Shown here: piece after piece, positions 53,904-61,576 of the stretch | Layout: every line of letters begins with the position of its first letter | Numbering within the stretch: the first letter of the stretch is position 1 | NCBI RefSeq assembly: GCF_036860675.1 | Contig: NZ_JAYKGK010000001.1 | Coordinates: 496,001-560,000, forward strand | Length of the DNA stretch: 64,000 nt | Source of the DNA: Rosettibacter primus | Lineage (GTDB): Bacteria > Bacteroidota > Ignavibacteria > Ignavibacteriales > Melioribacteraceae | Direction of reading: 5' to 3' | The notes under the pieces: model-generated | The model's database searches: none | What the model was told of the DNA's origin: nothing | What the model saw: the letters and a program-made list of their open reading frames with translations, nothing else | Position numbers and translations under genes: made by a program

Positions 53904-56321
53904 TTATTCTATTTCTTCAAAAACCATTTTGTCTACATTAAAGTAATCGCCATCAAAAACGAGCCTGAGCACATGTTCTCCGGCATCGAGTTTTACTTCC
54001 TTCCTTATTACCTCCCACTTCTGAAATCCTGATGTGTTGGGAATTGAAAAAGTGCCTGTGATGTCTTTCCCAGCGCATTCAAGATGCATCTTTCCACTGT
54101 CAAAAGCGGATGCCACATAGAATGAAACCTGATAGGTTGCTGATTTTTGAACAGTGACTGTGTACGATAAAAACTCTCCTTTGCTTATCCACCCAACATT
54201 GTAACCACCCTCGGAGCATTTTTCGATATCAACACCTTCTTTGAATCGATACTCCCCACCTTCGTTTGCATCATTTTTATCGTAGTAAGCATCCCCTGGA
54301 CAACCAGTATCAAAATCTTCTGCTTCAATCATACCTGGAATTGTGTGTTGTTTAAACGGCTCTTGTTTTTGCTCACATACTTCCAGCAGCTTCCAACCAA
54401 AAAAGGAACCATCTTTTGAATCAAGTAAGTTTGCTTCTCCTCCATCCACTACGGAAGCTTTAACGGATAGCATCAGATTTGGAAATTTTTTATTTGTAAT
54501 TTTCAGCAGCTCATGATACGAGTGGTCGATCTTCCAGAGCTGATTGTCTTTGCCTGTAAAATCGGAAATCATCAGCTGTTTGCCATCTGCAGCGCACTGG
54601 AGTACTTTATTTTTTTCTGCCCGATTTGAAATTTTATAGATGCCCTTTCCGACTGATTCTAATTTCCATTGGTTTGCAGTATTTTTTCTTTGTGTTGTAA
54701 GTTTGAGTTCTGAACCAAGCACTAAACTTCCTGCGTTGCTTTGAGGAATGAGATAATAATGAGGTGTACAATCAAACTCGGCATATTTATCAAGCGGAGG
54801 GATTTGACCTTCGAAGTTGAATTTTATGACATAGGCGAGTTCATCGAACCAATTTTCTGGCAAATCGATTATCAGTCCATCCGGGGTTTGCCTAAATTGT
54901 AATGGAATGTATTTATTCTCTTCACTCTGCAACATGACAACTGACTTTAAATTTTTGAGGTTAATCCTATCCGAACCCAAGAGAGCGAGCTTTATTTGCT
55001 TCTGGTTTTTCTCCCAGCCTAGGAGAATGGCATAAAGTGTTGTGTGATCCTTTGAGCGGGTATAACGAATGTCTTGTGCTGTTCCTTGGGCTGGAGCTAA
55101 AAATACCCCATGAGCAGCTCCCATTTTTGTGGGACCTTCGCCATACATCTCCCATGCACGCGTGGAGTAAATTGCTTCGCCGTATTTTTTTAACCAATTC
55201 CCAATGGTCAAGAGTATATCCTTTTGTTCCTGAGGTATAGTGCCATCTGCTTTGGGTGAAATATTGAGGATTAGATTTCCATTTTTGCTCACTTTATCGA
55301 TAAGTGAATGAAGAATTTGTTTGGCTGAGTAATACGTCAATCCTTCAGTATAGCACCAGCTCGAAGCGCTGATGGCATCATCAGAAAGCCAGTAGTAATC
55401 GGTAAGATCACGTGGACCTCCTCGCTCGTAATCTAATAACGCGCACTTTGTATTTAAGCCATCTTTAAATGTAGCAACCACTTGCTTGTTCCATTCGATA
55501 GCTTTGTTGTAGTAATAGGATAAAAATTCCAAAAGAATAGGCTGGGAAATCACATGCAAATTAAAGTCCTGATAAAGAATATCCGGCTTATAATTGTCGA
55601 TAATCTCTTTGTGTTTTGCTAACCATAAAGCTTCGTTTTTTTCTTTGCCCTGCTGTCCGTAGAGTATTTGAAGCTTGGGGTCGTCTGTTTTAGGAACAGG
55701 ATCGTAGTAACCTGTTATGTTATAAGCATGATGCATAGAAAGGAACAGTTTCATGTTTCTTTTACGGATAGCTTCTGCCAGGAGTTCTACCAAATCGAGT
55801 TTTGGACCCATCTCTTTTGCGTTCCAGGGATTCACGTTGCTTGCCCACATGGAAAAGCCATCGTGGTGTTCAGCTACGGGCCCGGCAAATTTGGCACCAG
55901 CATCGGCAAATAATTGTGCCCATTCTTCTGGATCGAAATTGCCACCTTCTGATTTCAGTTTCGGTGCAAATTGAACAAAATTGCCCTGTTTATCTTTTGC
56001 TCCCAAAATAAAGTAATGATATGGCCACTCGCTAATATCACCGTACTTTTCTTTATGATGTTTATTTTCGGCAGAGCCTTGAATATACATACTTCTTGGA
56101 TACCATTCATTTGCAAAGGCTGGCACTGAATAAACACCCCAATGAAAATAAATGCCAAACTTTGCATCTTTGAACCATTCGGGAACTGGATTTACTTTCT
56201 CTAACGATTCGAATGTTGGCTGATAATACCAAGTTGTATTAACAAATTGATTCGATGGTTGAGAAACAAGATGGACATAAAAAAGAAGTAGGAGAGAACA
56301 AAGTTTCTTTGTTTTCTTCAT
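53904..56321 (-). CDS. GH29 alpha-L-fucosidase with ricin-type lectin and CBM6
   Basis: An 805-residue exported enzyme. The GH29 barrel covers about residues 25-380, with the family markers FGIYFHWGVYSVPAFANEWY and AEHHDGFSMWAS and the nucleophile Asp expected in KPDILYQDFN (the common xWxDG form is varied). A beta-sandwich follows, then a ricin B-type trefoil (about 515-650, NQWKLESVGKGIYKISNRA, LWKIDHSYHELLKITN) and a C-terminal CBM6 (about 660-805, GMIEAEDFDTGCPGDAYYD to FNVDKMVFEEIE). It would remove alpha-L-fucose from plant glycans such as xyloglucan; the linkage is not predictable. Two lectin-type modules on one fucosidase are notable. Confidence 0.9.
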   Translation of the reverse strand: MKKTKKLCSLLLLFYVHLVSQPSNQFVNTTWYYQPTFESLEKVNPVPEWFKDAKFGIYFHWGVYSVPAFANEWYPRSMYIQGSAENKHHKEKYGDISEWPYHYFILGAKDKQGNFVQFAPKLKSEGGNFDPEEWAQLFADAGAKFAGPVAEHHDGFSMWASNVNPWNAKEMGPKLDLVELLAEAIRKRNMKLFLSMHHAYNITGYYDPVPKTDDPKLQILYGQQGKEKNEALWLAKHKEIIDNYKPDILYQDFNLHVISQPILLEFLSYYYNKAIEWNKQVVATFKDGLNTKCALLDYERGGPRDLTDYYWLSDDAISASSWCYTEGLTYYSAKQILHSLIDKVSKNGNLILNISPKADGTIPQEQKDILLTIGNWLKKYGEAIYSTRAWEMYGEGPTKMGAAHGVFLAPAQGTAQDIRYTRSKDHTTLYAILLGWEKNQKQIKLALLGSDRINLKNLKSVVMLQSEENKYIPLQFRQTPDGLIIDLPENWFDELAYVIKFNFEGQIPPLDKYAEFDCTPHYYLIPQSNAGSLVLGSELKLTTQRKNTANQWKLESVGKGIYKISNRAEKNKVLQCAADGKQLMISDFTGKDNQLWKIDHSYHELLKITNKKFPNLMLSVKASVVDGGEANLLDSKDGSFFGWKLLEVCEQKQEPFKQHTIPGMIEAEDFDTGCPGDAYYDKNDANEGGEYRFKEGVDIEKCSEGGYNVGWISKGEFLSYTVTVQKSATYQVSFYVASAFDSGKMHLECAGKDITGTFSIPNTSGFQKWEVIRKEVKLDAGEHVLRLVFDGDYFNVDKMVFEEIE

Positions 56322-56402
56322 GTGCTTTCTCCAAATTAAAAAAGATAACTAAGAATATTATTTAATTGCATTCATTTTCAGAGTAATGTTATGGTTATAA
56401 CT

Positions 56403-57521
56403 TCAATATTCAATGCATTGCTCTGTCCAAGTCGGTCCATTGATGTAGAACATACCATTCTTGTAATGCAAAGGTTCGATTCCCATTTGAGGGACTAGCT
56501 TTTTCCATGACTCTGGTTCATAAAGAGTTGAATCGCTCAGATCATTACAAATAGTATAATGGCACGAAATCCATTGTTTGCCATCTGGACCTTCAAATAT
56601 GGCAATATGTCCGGCTTCGCAATAAGGATCTTCGCTATCCTGAAACTGTAAATGATCATAACCTCCTTGTTTGGCTAATTCTGGCCTAAAGTTCTTTTTC
56701 CTTGCACCAAATATTGGTTCACGTGTAGCAAATTCCCATGGGCCTAAAGGTGATTTTGCTTTCAACAACCCTACTTCATATCCCCGCGTCCATGAGGAAA
56801 AAAACATAAAGTAAGTGCTGTCTTTCTTTACTACAAACGGGGCTTCAATACCGCCAATAAGCCAATCAGGATTCCCTGGGCTTCTTTTATCTAAAAATTT
56901 TTGAATGGGAGTGATCAGTTTACCATTTTCTAAATCTATTTCTGCCTGAAATAACCCATTTCCACTGCAATATAAATATGTTCTTCCGTCTTCGTCTTCA
57001 AATAAAGTAGCATCGTTATTATATTGTTGTGTAAGAGGTCCATTAACAAGTTTATACGGCCCTGTTATACTATCGGAGGAAAAAAGCCAGATGCTATGTG
57101 TATTCATTCCGCTGGGATCTTCAGGAGTAACTTTCCCACTATTTACGGTTAGCCAGTATTTATTTTTCATGAAATGAATTTCAGGCGCCCAGAATCTGCC
57201 GTTGTATGGACAATCGGCAGGAAGTTTGGAAGCATCAATAATCCACGAATGATGTTTCCAATGGATTAAATCATCGGATACCAATAAGCGTACTCCTGGA
57301 TTGGGACCTGTCCATACGGGATGAGAAGTGCCTGTACAGTACCATTTGCTTCCAACTTTAATAATAAAATAGTCTCTCATGGAAAGTGATGTATCTCTTG
57401 TTATCGGATTCGTATAACAAAACACTTTCTTCTCTGACCTGATCTCGTCAGGTTGAGCAACACATAATTGCAAGAAGCCATACCACAGAATTAGAAATGA
57501 GAAAATACGTTTACATTTCAT
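56403..57521 (-). CDS. GH43 family glycosidase
   Basis: A 372-residue exported five-bladed propeller enzyme (arabinofuranosidase, arabinanase or xylosidase). Signal peptide 1-22. The catalytic trio is visible in GH43 order: base Asp in SMRDYFIIKVGSKW, pKa-modulating Asp in YNNDATLFEDEDG and acid Glu in GGIEAPFVVKKDSTY, plus the conserved RFWAPEIHFMK. No extra module or sorting tail is present. It is 15 bases from the upstream GH43 gene, so the two are surely co-transcribed. The subfamily cannot be decided from motifs alone. Confidence 0.9.
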   Translation of the reverse strand: MKCKRIFSFLILWYGFLQLCVAQPDEIRSEKKVFCYTNPITRDTSLSMRDYFIIKVGSKWYCTGTSHPVWTGPNPGVRLLVSDDLIHWKHHSWIIDASKLPADCPYNGRFWAPEIHFMKNKYWLTVNSGKVTPEDPSGMNTHSIWLFSSDSITGPYKLVNGPLTQQYNNDATLFEDEDGRTYLYCSGNGLFQAEIDLENGKLITPIQKFLDKRSPGNPDWLIGGIEAPFVVKKDSTYFMFFSSWTRGYEVGLLKAKSPLGPWEFATREPIFGARKKNFRPELAKQGGYDHLQFQDSEDPYCEAGHIAIFEGPDGKQWISCHYTICNDLSDSTLYEPESWKKLVPQMGIEPLHYKNGMFYINGPTWTEQCIEY

Positions 57522-57536
57522 TTATGGTCTCTCCAT

Positions 57537-58931
57537 TTATTCAAAACGCAACCAGTCAACTTCAACTTTTTTATTTTCGTCTGATGTCACAATGATATTG
57601 TGAATACCTGGTTGAACTTCGATCAAATTTGATTTAACAACCTGCCATCTTTTTCCTGGCGGTATAGCAATTTTTGCTATCGGCTGATTCTTTTGACTAT
57701 CTAATCGTATTTCCACAAGTCCACCTTTTTCTGAATATGCATTTACAACAACATTGCTCAAATCCGCTTTTCCGAAATCCACAGCGTTATATTGAACCCA
57801 CGCGCCTTCCTTGGAAAAAATTGTTTTCCATCCATGGAAAGTATTTGTCGTATCAATAAAATCAATCGTCACACCTTCATTGCTTATTTGGCTGTAACGA
57901 TCAATTTCTATTTTCTTTGTTGCATCAGTGATTCCAACACCTCTATAGGTTGGTTTCACTTTGCATATTGTTCCATCCTCGTTAAAAAAAAGGCTATCAA
58001 TACAAGCAGATCTGTTTTTATCGAAGTGTGGGGAAAGATAACTCTGATGATAGAACAAATACCACTGACCTTTATATTCAATAATAGAATGATGATTTGT
58101 CCAGCACGTAGGTGATTCGTCCATAATCACTCCAGTCATCGTGAAAGGTCCCATTGGATGGGGTCCCATTGCATATTCAAGTCGCTCCCTATCATTTTCC
58201 ACGTGGGGGAAAGTCAGGTAATAAATTCCATTTCTCTCGAAAACCCACGGACCTTCTTTTAGTCCTTTTTCAGGCAAGTTTGCTATGATCTGAGGTTCAG
58301 AATCAAGTTCTATCATATTCTCTTTCAATTTTGCAACGAAGATGTGCCTCAATGACCAATAGAGATATGCCTGTCCATCTTTGTCGATGAAAACATTCGG
58401 ATCAATTCCTCTGACTCCTTTGATGGGTTCTGGTAGGGGCGTGTAAGGTCCTTCTGGTTTATCTGCTATTGCTACACCAATTGAAAAAAGCCTTCTCCCT
58501 ACTGAGTCTGGCTTATTACAAATTGCCGGAAAATAAAAATAATATTTCCCATTTCGTTCGATACAGTCAGGTGCCCACATACTGTACGTATTGGTATCAA
58601 CCCATGGCACGTCGTATTGCGATAGTATTTTCCCGTGATCTATCCAATCCACAAGATTCTCTGATGAGAAAACATGATAATCCTCCATGCAAAACCAATC
58701 TTTGCGGAGATTTTTCCCTTCGGGCACAGGGATGTCATGAGAAGGGAACACATACACCCTGCCATTGAAAATTCTTGCAGATGGATCAGCAGTAAATTGG
58801 TTATGAATGATTGGATTTTGGGCCTCACTTGGAACAACAAATAAATGCAAAAGAGAAATTAAAGAAAAAATGTATTTTAACCAATTTTTCTGGTTTTCTA
58901 AATTAATTTTTATTTTCGACTTGATTTTCAT
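57537..58931 (-). CDS. GH43 family glycosidase with C-terminal CBM6-like domain
   Basis: A 464-residue exported enzyme. A somewhat long N-terminus (about 38 residues, hydrophobic at 20-35, ending SEAQ) leads to the GH43 propeller (about 40-330) with base Asp in FTADPSARIFNGRVY, modulator Asp in GIDPNVFIDKDG and acid Glu in LKEGPWVFERNGIYY. The last 110 residues are a CBM6-like beta-sandwich with AVDFGKADLSNVVVNAYSEK and VEVDWLRFE. It resembles the arabinoxylan-active members that begin NPIIHNQFTADPS. It forms a pair with the GH43 gene 15 bases downstream. Confidence 0.9.
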   Translation of the reverse strand: MKIKSKIKINLENQKNWLKYIFSLISLLHLFVVPSEAQNPIIHNQFTADPSARIFNGRVYVFPSHDIPVPEGKNLRKDWFCMEDYHVFSSENLVDWIDHGKILSQYDVPWVDTNTYSMWAPDCIERNGKYYFYFPAICNKPDSVGRRLFSIGVAIADKPEGPYTPLPEPIKGVRGIDPNVFIDKDGQAYLYWSLRHIFVAKLKENMIELDSEPQIIANLPEKGLKEGPWVFERNGIYYLTFPHVENDRERLEYAMGPHPMGPFTMTGVIMDESPTCWTNHHSIIEYKGQWYLFYHQSYLSPHFDKNRSACIDSLFFNEDGTICKVKPTYRGVGITDATKKIEIDRYSQISNEGVTIDFIDTTNTFHGWKTIFSKEGAWVQYNAVDFGKADLSNVVVNAYSEKGGLVEIRLDSQKNQPIAKIAIPPGKRWQVVKSNLIEVQPGIHNIIVTSDENKKVEVDWLRFE

Positions 58932-58961
58932 TTTCTGGATTTTGTTAATTGAATTTAACGA

Positions 58962-59120
58962 TTAGCTTTTTATAATGTCAACAATTTCTTTTTTACTTTC
59001 TTTGAAAACTCTCTTTACAAATTCAAAAGTAGCGAGGCTATCTCTATTTAAATGCAAACTAAAGATTGCCTCGCCGTCATATCCCCAACAGCAAATATGT
59101 GATTCTTTCAACGAGCACAC
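58962..59120 (-). CDS. Possible 52-residue protein or gene remnant
   Basis: A GTG at 59120 opens a 52-codon frame without internal stops (…HICCWGYDGEAIFSLHLNRD…, ending VDIIKS) to a TAA at 58962. It reads like the end of a globular protein, lies in a 206-base gap between the esterase and GH43 genes, and has an AAAAAGG site before the GTG. A hairpin, GCGAGGCTATCT/AGATTGCCTCGC (59032-59074, one mismatch), lies inside it. It may instead be noncoding with a structured leader. I do not recognise a family. Confidence 0.3.
   Translation of the reverse strand: MCSLKESHICCWGYDGEAIFSLHLNRDSLATFEFVKRVFKESKKEIVDIIKS
59032..59074. repeat. Hairpin in the esterase-GH43 gap
   Basis: GCGAGGCTATCT and AGATTGCCTCGC pair with one mismatch around a 19-base loop. 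On the minus strand it follows the esterase stop by 64 bases and has no T-run, so it is more likely a structural element than a terminator. Confidence 0.4.
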
Positions 59121-59137
59121 CTTTTTACATTTTTAAC

Positions 59138-60301
59138 TTAGTCCTTAAACAACAGCATTGCAAACTCACGCAGGCTTCTTCGCCATGTTAAAAATTCATG
59201 CGCTGTATTGGGCGAAATATAAAGCACGCAATTAATACCAGCCTTCTTTAAATCTTCAACATTTTCCCGGGGATCGCCTCCAGTCAATTCTCTTCCTCGC
59301 TGTACCATCCAATCAATTTCTTTACTACCATAGCTTACAAAAACAAGTTTCACTTTATCTTTGAAACCGGGAACGCTATTGACATCATTCATCGATATGG
59401 AGGCACCACTAAACAGGCCGATGTATGAAAATTTATCGATATTGGCTAATGTAATCATTTTTGTTTCCATACTCCCCATAGATAAACCAGCCATTGCACG
59501 GTGTTTTCGGTCAGAAAGTGTACGGAAATTTTCGTCAATATACGGAATAAGTTCATCCACAAGAACTGTCTGGAATGGCTTTATGTCGAACTTCCGGAGC
59601 TCACCAAACTTGACTTCATTGGTCATTCCGTACGTCATCACAATGATAAACGGCTTTACCTTACCTTCAGCAATCAAGTTATCCATGATGAGATTGGCGT
59701 GTCCTTGATTCCACCATGCAGTTTCGTCCTCGCCCCAACCGTGCTGTAGATAAAGCACAGGATAACGTTTTTTTGTATTTTTGTCATAATCTGGTGGAGT
59801 GTAAACAAAAGCACGACGAATGCTGTTCGTACTCTTGGATGGAAAAAGAACCTGCTGAACACGACCATGCGGAACATCTTTAAGTGCATAAAAATCCTGA
59901 TCGAAAGCAGGCACCTCAATTCCACTCTCCCATCTACAGGAACCGTAAAAATTCAATGTTCCAGGATCATTGAATGTCCCACCATCAACTATAAGACGGT
60001 AGTAGTGGAATCCTTCATCCAACGGTTCGGCGGTCGTACCAATCCAAAAGCCATCTTCGGTTTTTGTGAGAGTTGTACCTTCACGTCCACCTAAACTCAC
60101 CTTAACACTTTGGGCCTGTGGTGCGTAAATTCGAAACCGGGCATAGCCTTGCGAATTTACTTGTGGATATTCTTGACCTGGTTGATTCAACACTGAAGGT
60201 TTAAAATCTTCTTTAATTGTGACTTGTAACGTCTGCGATAGACACGGTGAAATTGCTCCAACCAACGTCAATATTACTATAAAAATATGATACCGTTTCA
60301 T
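59138..60301 (-). CDS. CE1-type esterase with N-terminal E-set domain (copy 1)
   Basis: A 387-residue exported esterase. The signal peptide (1-22) is followed by a CBM48-like beta-sandwich (about 45-130, YARFRIYAPQAQSVKVSLGG to HYYRLIVDGG). The alpha/beta-hydrolase domain has PVLYLQHGWGEDETAWWNQG, nucleophile Ser in AGLSMGSMETK, and catalytic His in SPNTAHEFLTWRR. It is a tandem duplicate of the gene at 60344-61519: the same domain order, the same DYDKN/DYDKD loop and the same end (LLFKD). The oxyanion loop differs (GLSMGS here, GLSMGG there). This design is common in feruloyl or acetyl esterases acting on xylan. Confidence 0.88.
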   Translation of the reverse strand: MKRYHIFIVILTLVGAISPCLSQTLQVTIKEDFKPSVLNQPGQEYPQVNSQGYARFRIYAPQAQSVKVSLGGREGTTLTKTEDGFWIGTTAEPLDEGFHYYRLIVDGGTFNDPGTLNFYGSCRWESGIEVPAFDQDFYALKDVPHGRVQQVLFPSKSTNSIRRAFVYTPPDYDKNTKKRYPVLYLQHGWGEDETAWWNQGHANLIMDNLIAEGKVKPFIIVMTYGMTNEVKFGELRKFDIKPFQTVLVDELIPYIDENFRTLSDRKHRAMAGLSMGSMETKMITLANIDKFSYIGLFSGASISMNDVNSVPGFKDKVKLVFVSYGSKEIDWMVQRGRELTGGDPRENVEDLKKAGINCVLYISPNTAHEFLTWRRSLREFAMLLFKD

Positions 60302-60343
60302 TCTTCGATCTCCTTGTCTGAATTAATGCTGTTAAAATTATCC

Positions 60344-61519
60344 TTAGTCCTTGAACAAAAGCTGTGCAAATTGATAGAAACTCCTTCGCCATGTATGCCA
60401 CTCATGATGTGTATTTGGTGAAACATAAAAATGCGCATTCATACCTGCCTTTTTGATTGCCTCAATATGTTCTTTAGGATCTCCACCAAAATTGAATCTT
60501 CTACTTTCCAATTCTTTACTGCCATAACCCACAAATACAAGTTTTATTTTCTCTTTAAAAGTTGGATTGTTGTTTATATCCTCAAGACTAATACTGCCAC
60601 CGCTAAAGATACCGACATAGGAAAATACTTCGGGATGTGCAAGAGTAATAACTCGGGTTTGCATGCCACCCATAGACAATCCCGCCATGGCTCGATACTT
60701 TGCATCAGCCAAGGTACGATAATTTGCATCAATCATTGGGATAATATCGTTCAGTAACGTATTCATGAAATTGTCTGCCCAGCCTTTTGGTGGCCATGGA
60801 CCGCTCGGACGTTCTCCGGGCTTTGGCCTTGGAACTCCTTCTGGCCAGGTCCACGTTCCATTGTCCATCACAATAATGAAGGGCACTGCTTTACCTTCCG
60901 CAATTAAGTTATCCATGATAAGGTTCACTTTCCCTTGATTGGACCAGCCTGTCTCATCTTCTCCACCTCCATGTTGGAGATAAAGAACAGGATACCGTTT
61001 GGTTAGATCTTTGTCATAGTCAGGTGGTGTGTAAACAAAACAACGCCGAATGGTATTATTAACCTTTGAATAATACAAATGCTGACGCACTTCGCCGTGC
61101 GGAACATTTTTCAGTGCATAGAAATCTTGATCTTTGGCTGGTACTTCAATACCACTGCCCCATCGACTTGCTCCGTAAAAGTACAAGCTATTTGGATCGG
61201 GCACCGCTGCTCCGTCTATCCAGAGCTGGTAATAATGAAAACCTTCATCCTGCGGATCTGATTCACCCGTCCAAACACCGCTTGTATCTTTTACCAAATC
61301 GTATTTCACAGCGCTTATGTCCAATTGAACTCGTTTTGCCTCAGGAGCTGAGATCCTAACACGCACCCGTCCTTCAGAATTCACCTGCGGATACTCTCTA
61401 CCTGGTTGATTCGTCGATGCAGGTTTGAAATCCTCAATTACCGTTTTACTCGTCTGCGCAAAACAGACACCACTGATTAAAGAAGCAACCAGCCACACAA
61501 TACATCGTTTGTACCTCAT
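60344..61519 (-). CDS. CE1-type esterase with N-terminal E-set domain (copy 2)
   Basis: A 391-residue paralogue of the preceding esterase. Signal peptide (1-22, ending CFAQ), E-set/CBM48-like domain (about 45-130, VRVRISAPEAKRVQLDIS), and the hydrolase domain with PVLYLQHGGGEDETGWSNQG, Ser in AGLSMGGMQTR and His in SPNTHHEWHTWRR. A Pro-rich insert, RPKPGERPSGPWPPKG, near residue 240 is absent from copy 1 and may shape the active-site entrance. I chose ATG 61519 because AAGGAGGAATTTAC lies directly before it; an upstream TTG start is less likely. The two copies are 42 bases apart. Confidence 0.9.
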   Translation of the reverse strand: MRYKRCIVWLVASLISGVCFAQTSKTVIEDFKPASTNQPGREYPQVNSEGRVRVRISAPEAKRVQLDISAVKYDLVKDTSGVWTGESDPQDEGFHYYQLWIDGAAVPDPNSLYFYGASRWGSGIEVPAKDQDFYALKNVPHGEVRQHLYYSKVNNTIRRCFVYTPPDYDKDLTKRYPVLYLQHGGGEDETGWSNQGKVNLIMDNLIAEGKAVPFIIVMDNGTWTWPEGVPRPKPGERPSGPWPPKGWADNFMNTLLNDIIPMIDANYRTLADAKYRAMAGLSMGGMQTRVITLAHPEVFSYVGIFSGGSISLEDINNNPTFKEKIKLVFVGYGSKELESRRFNFGGDPKEHIEAIKKAGMNAHFYVSPNTHHEWHTWRRSFYQFAQLLFKD

Positions 61520-61576
61520 GTAAATTCCTCCTTGCAATTATTTATGTTTGTTGTGAATTATATTGTTGAATATCTA

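Noticed and set aside
59032..59074. Intrinsic terminator after esterase copy 1
   Set aside because: The stem is good but the loop is long and no T-run follows on the minus strand.
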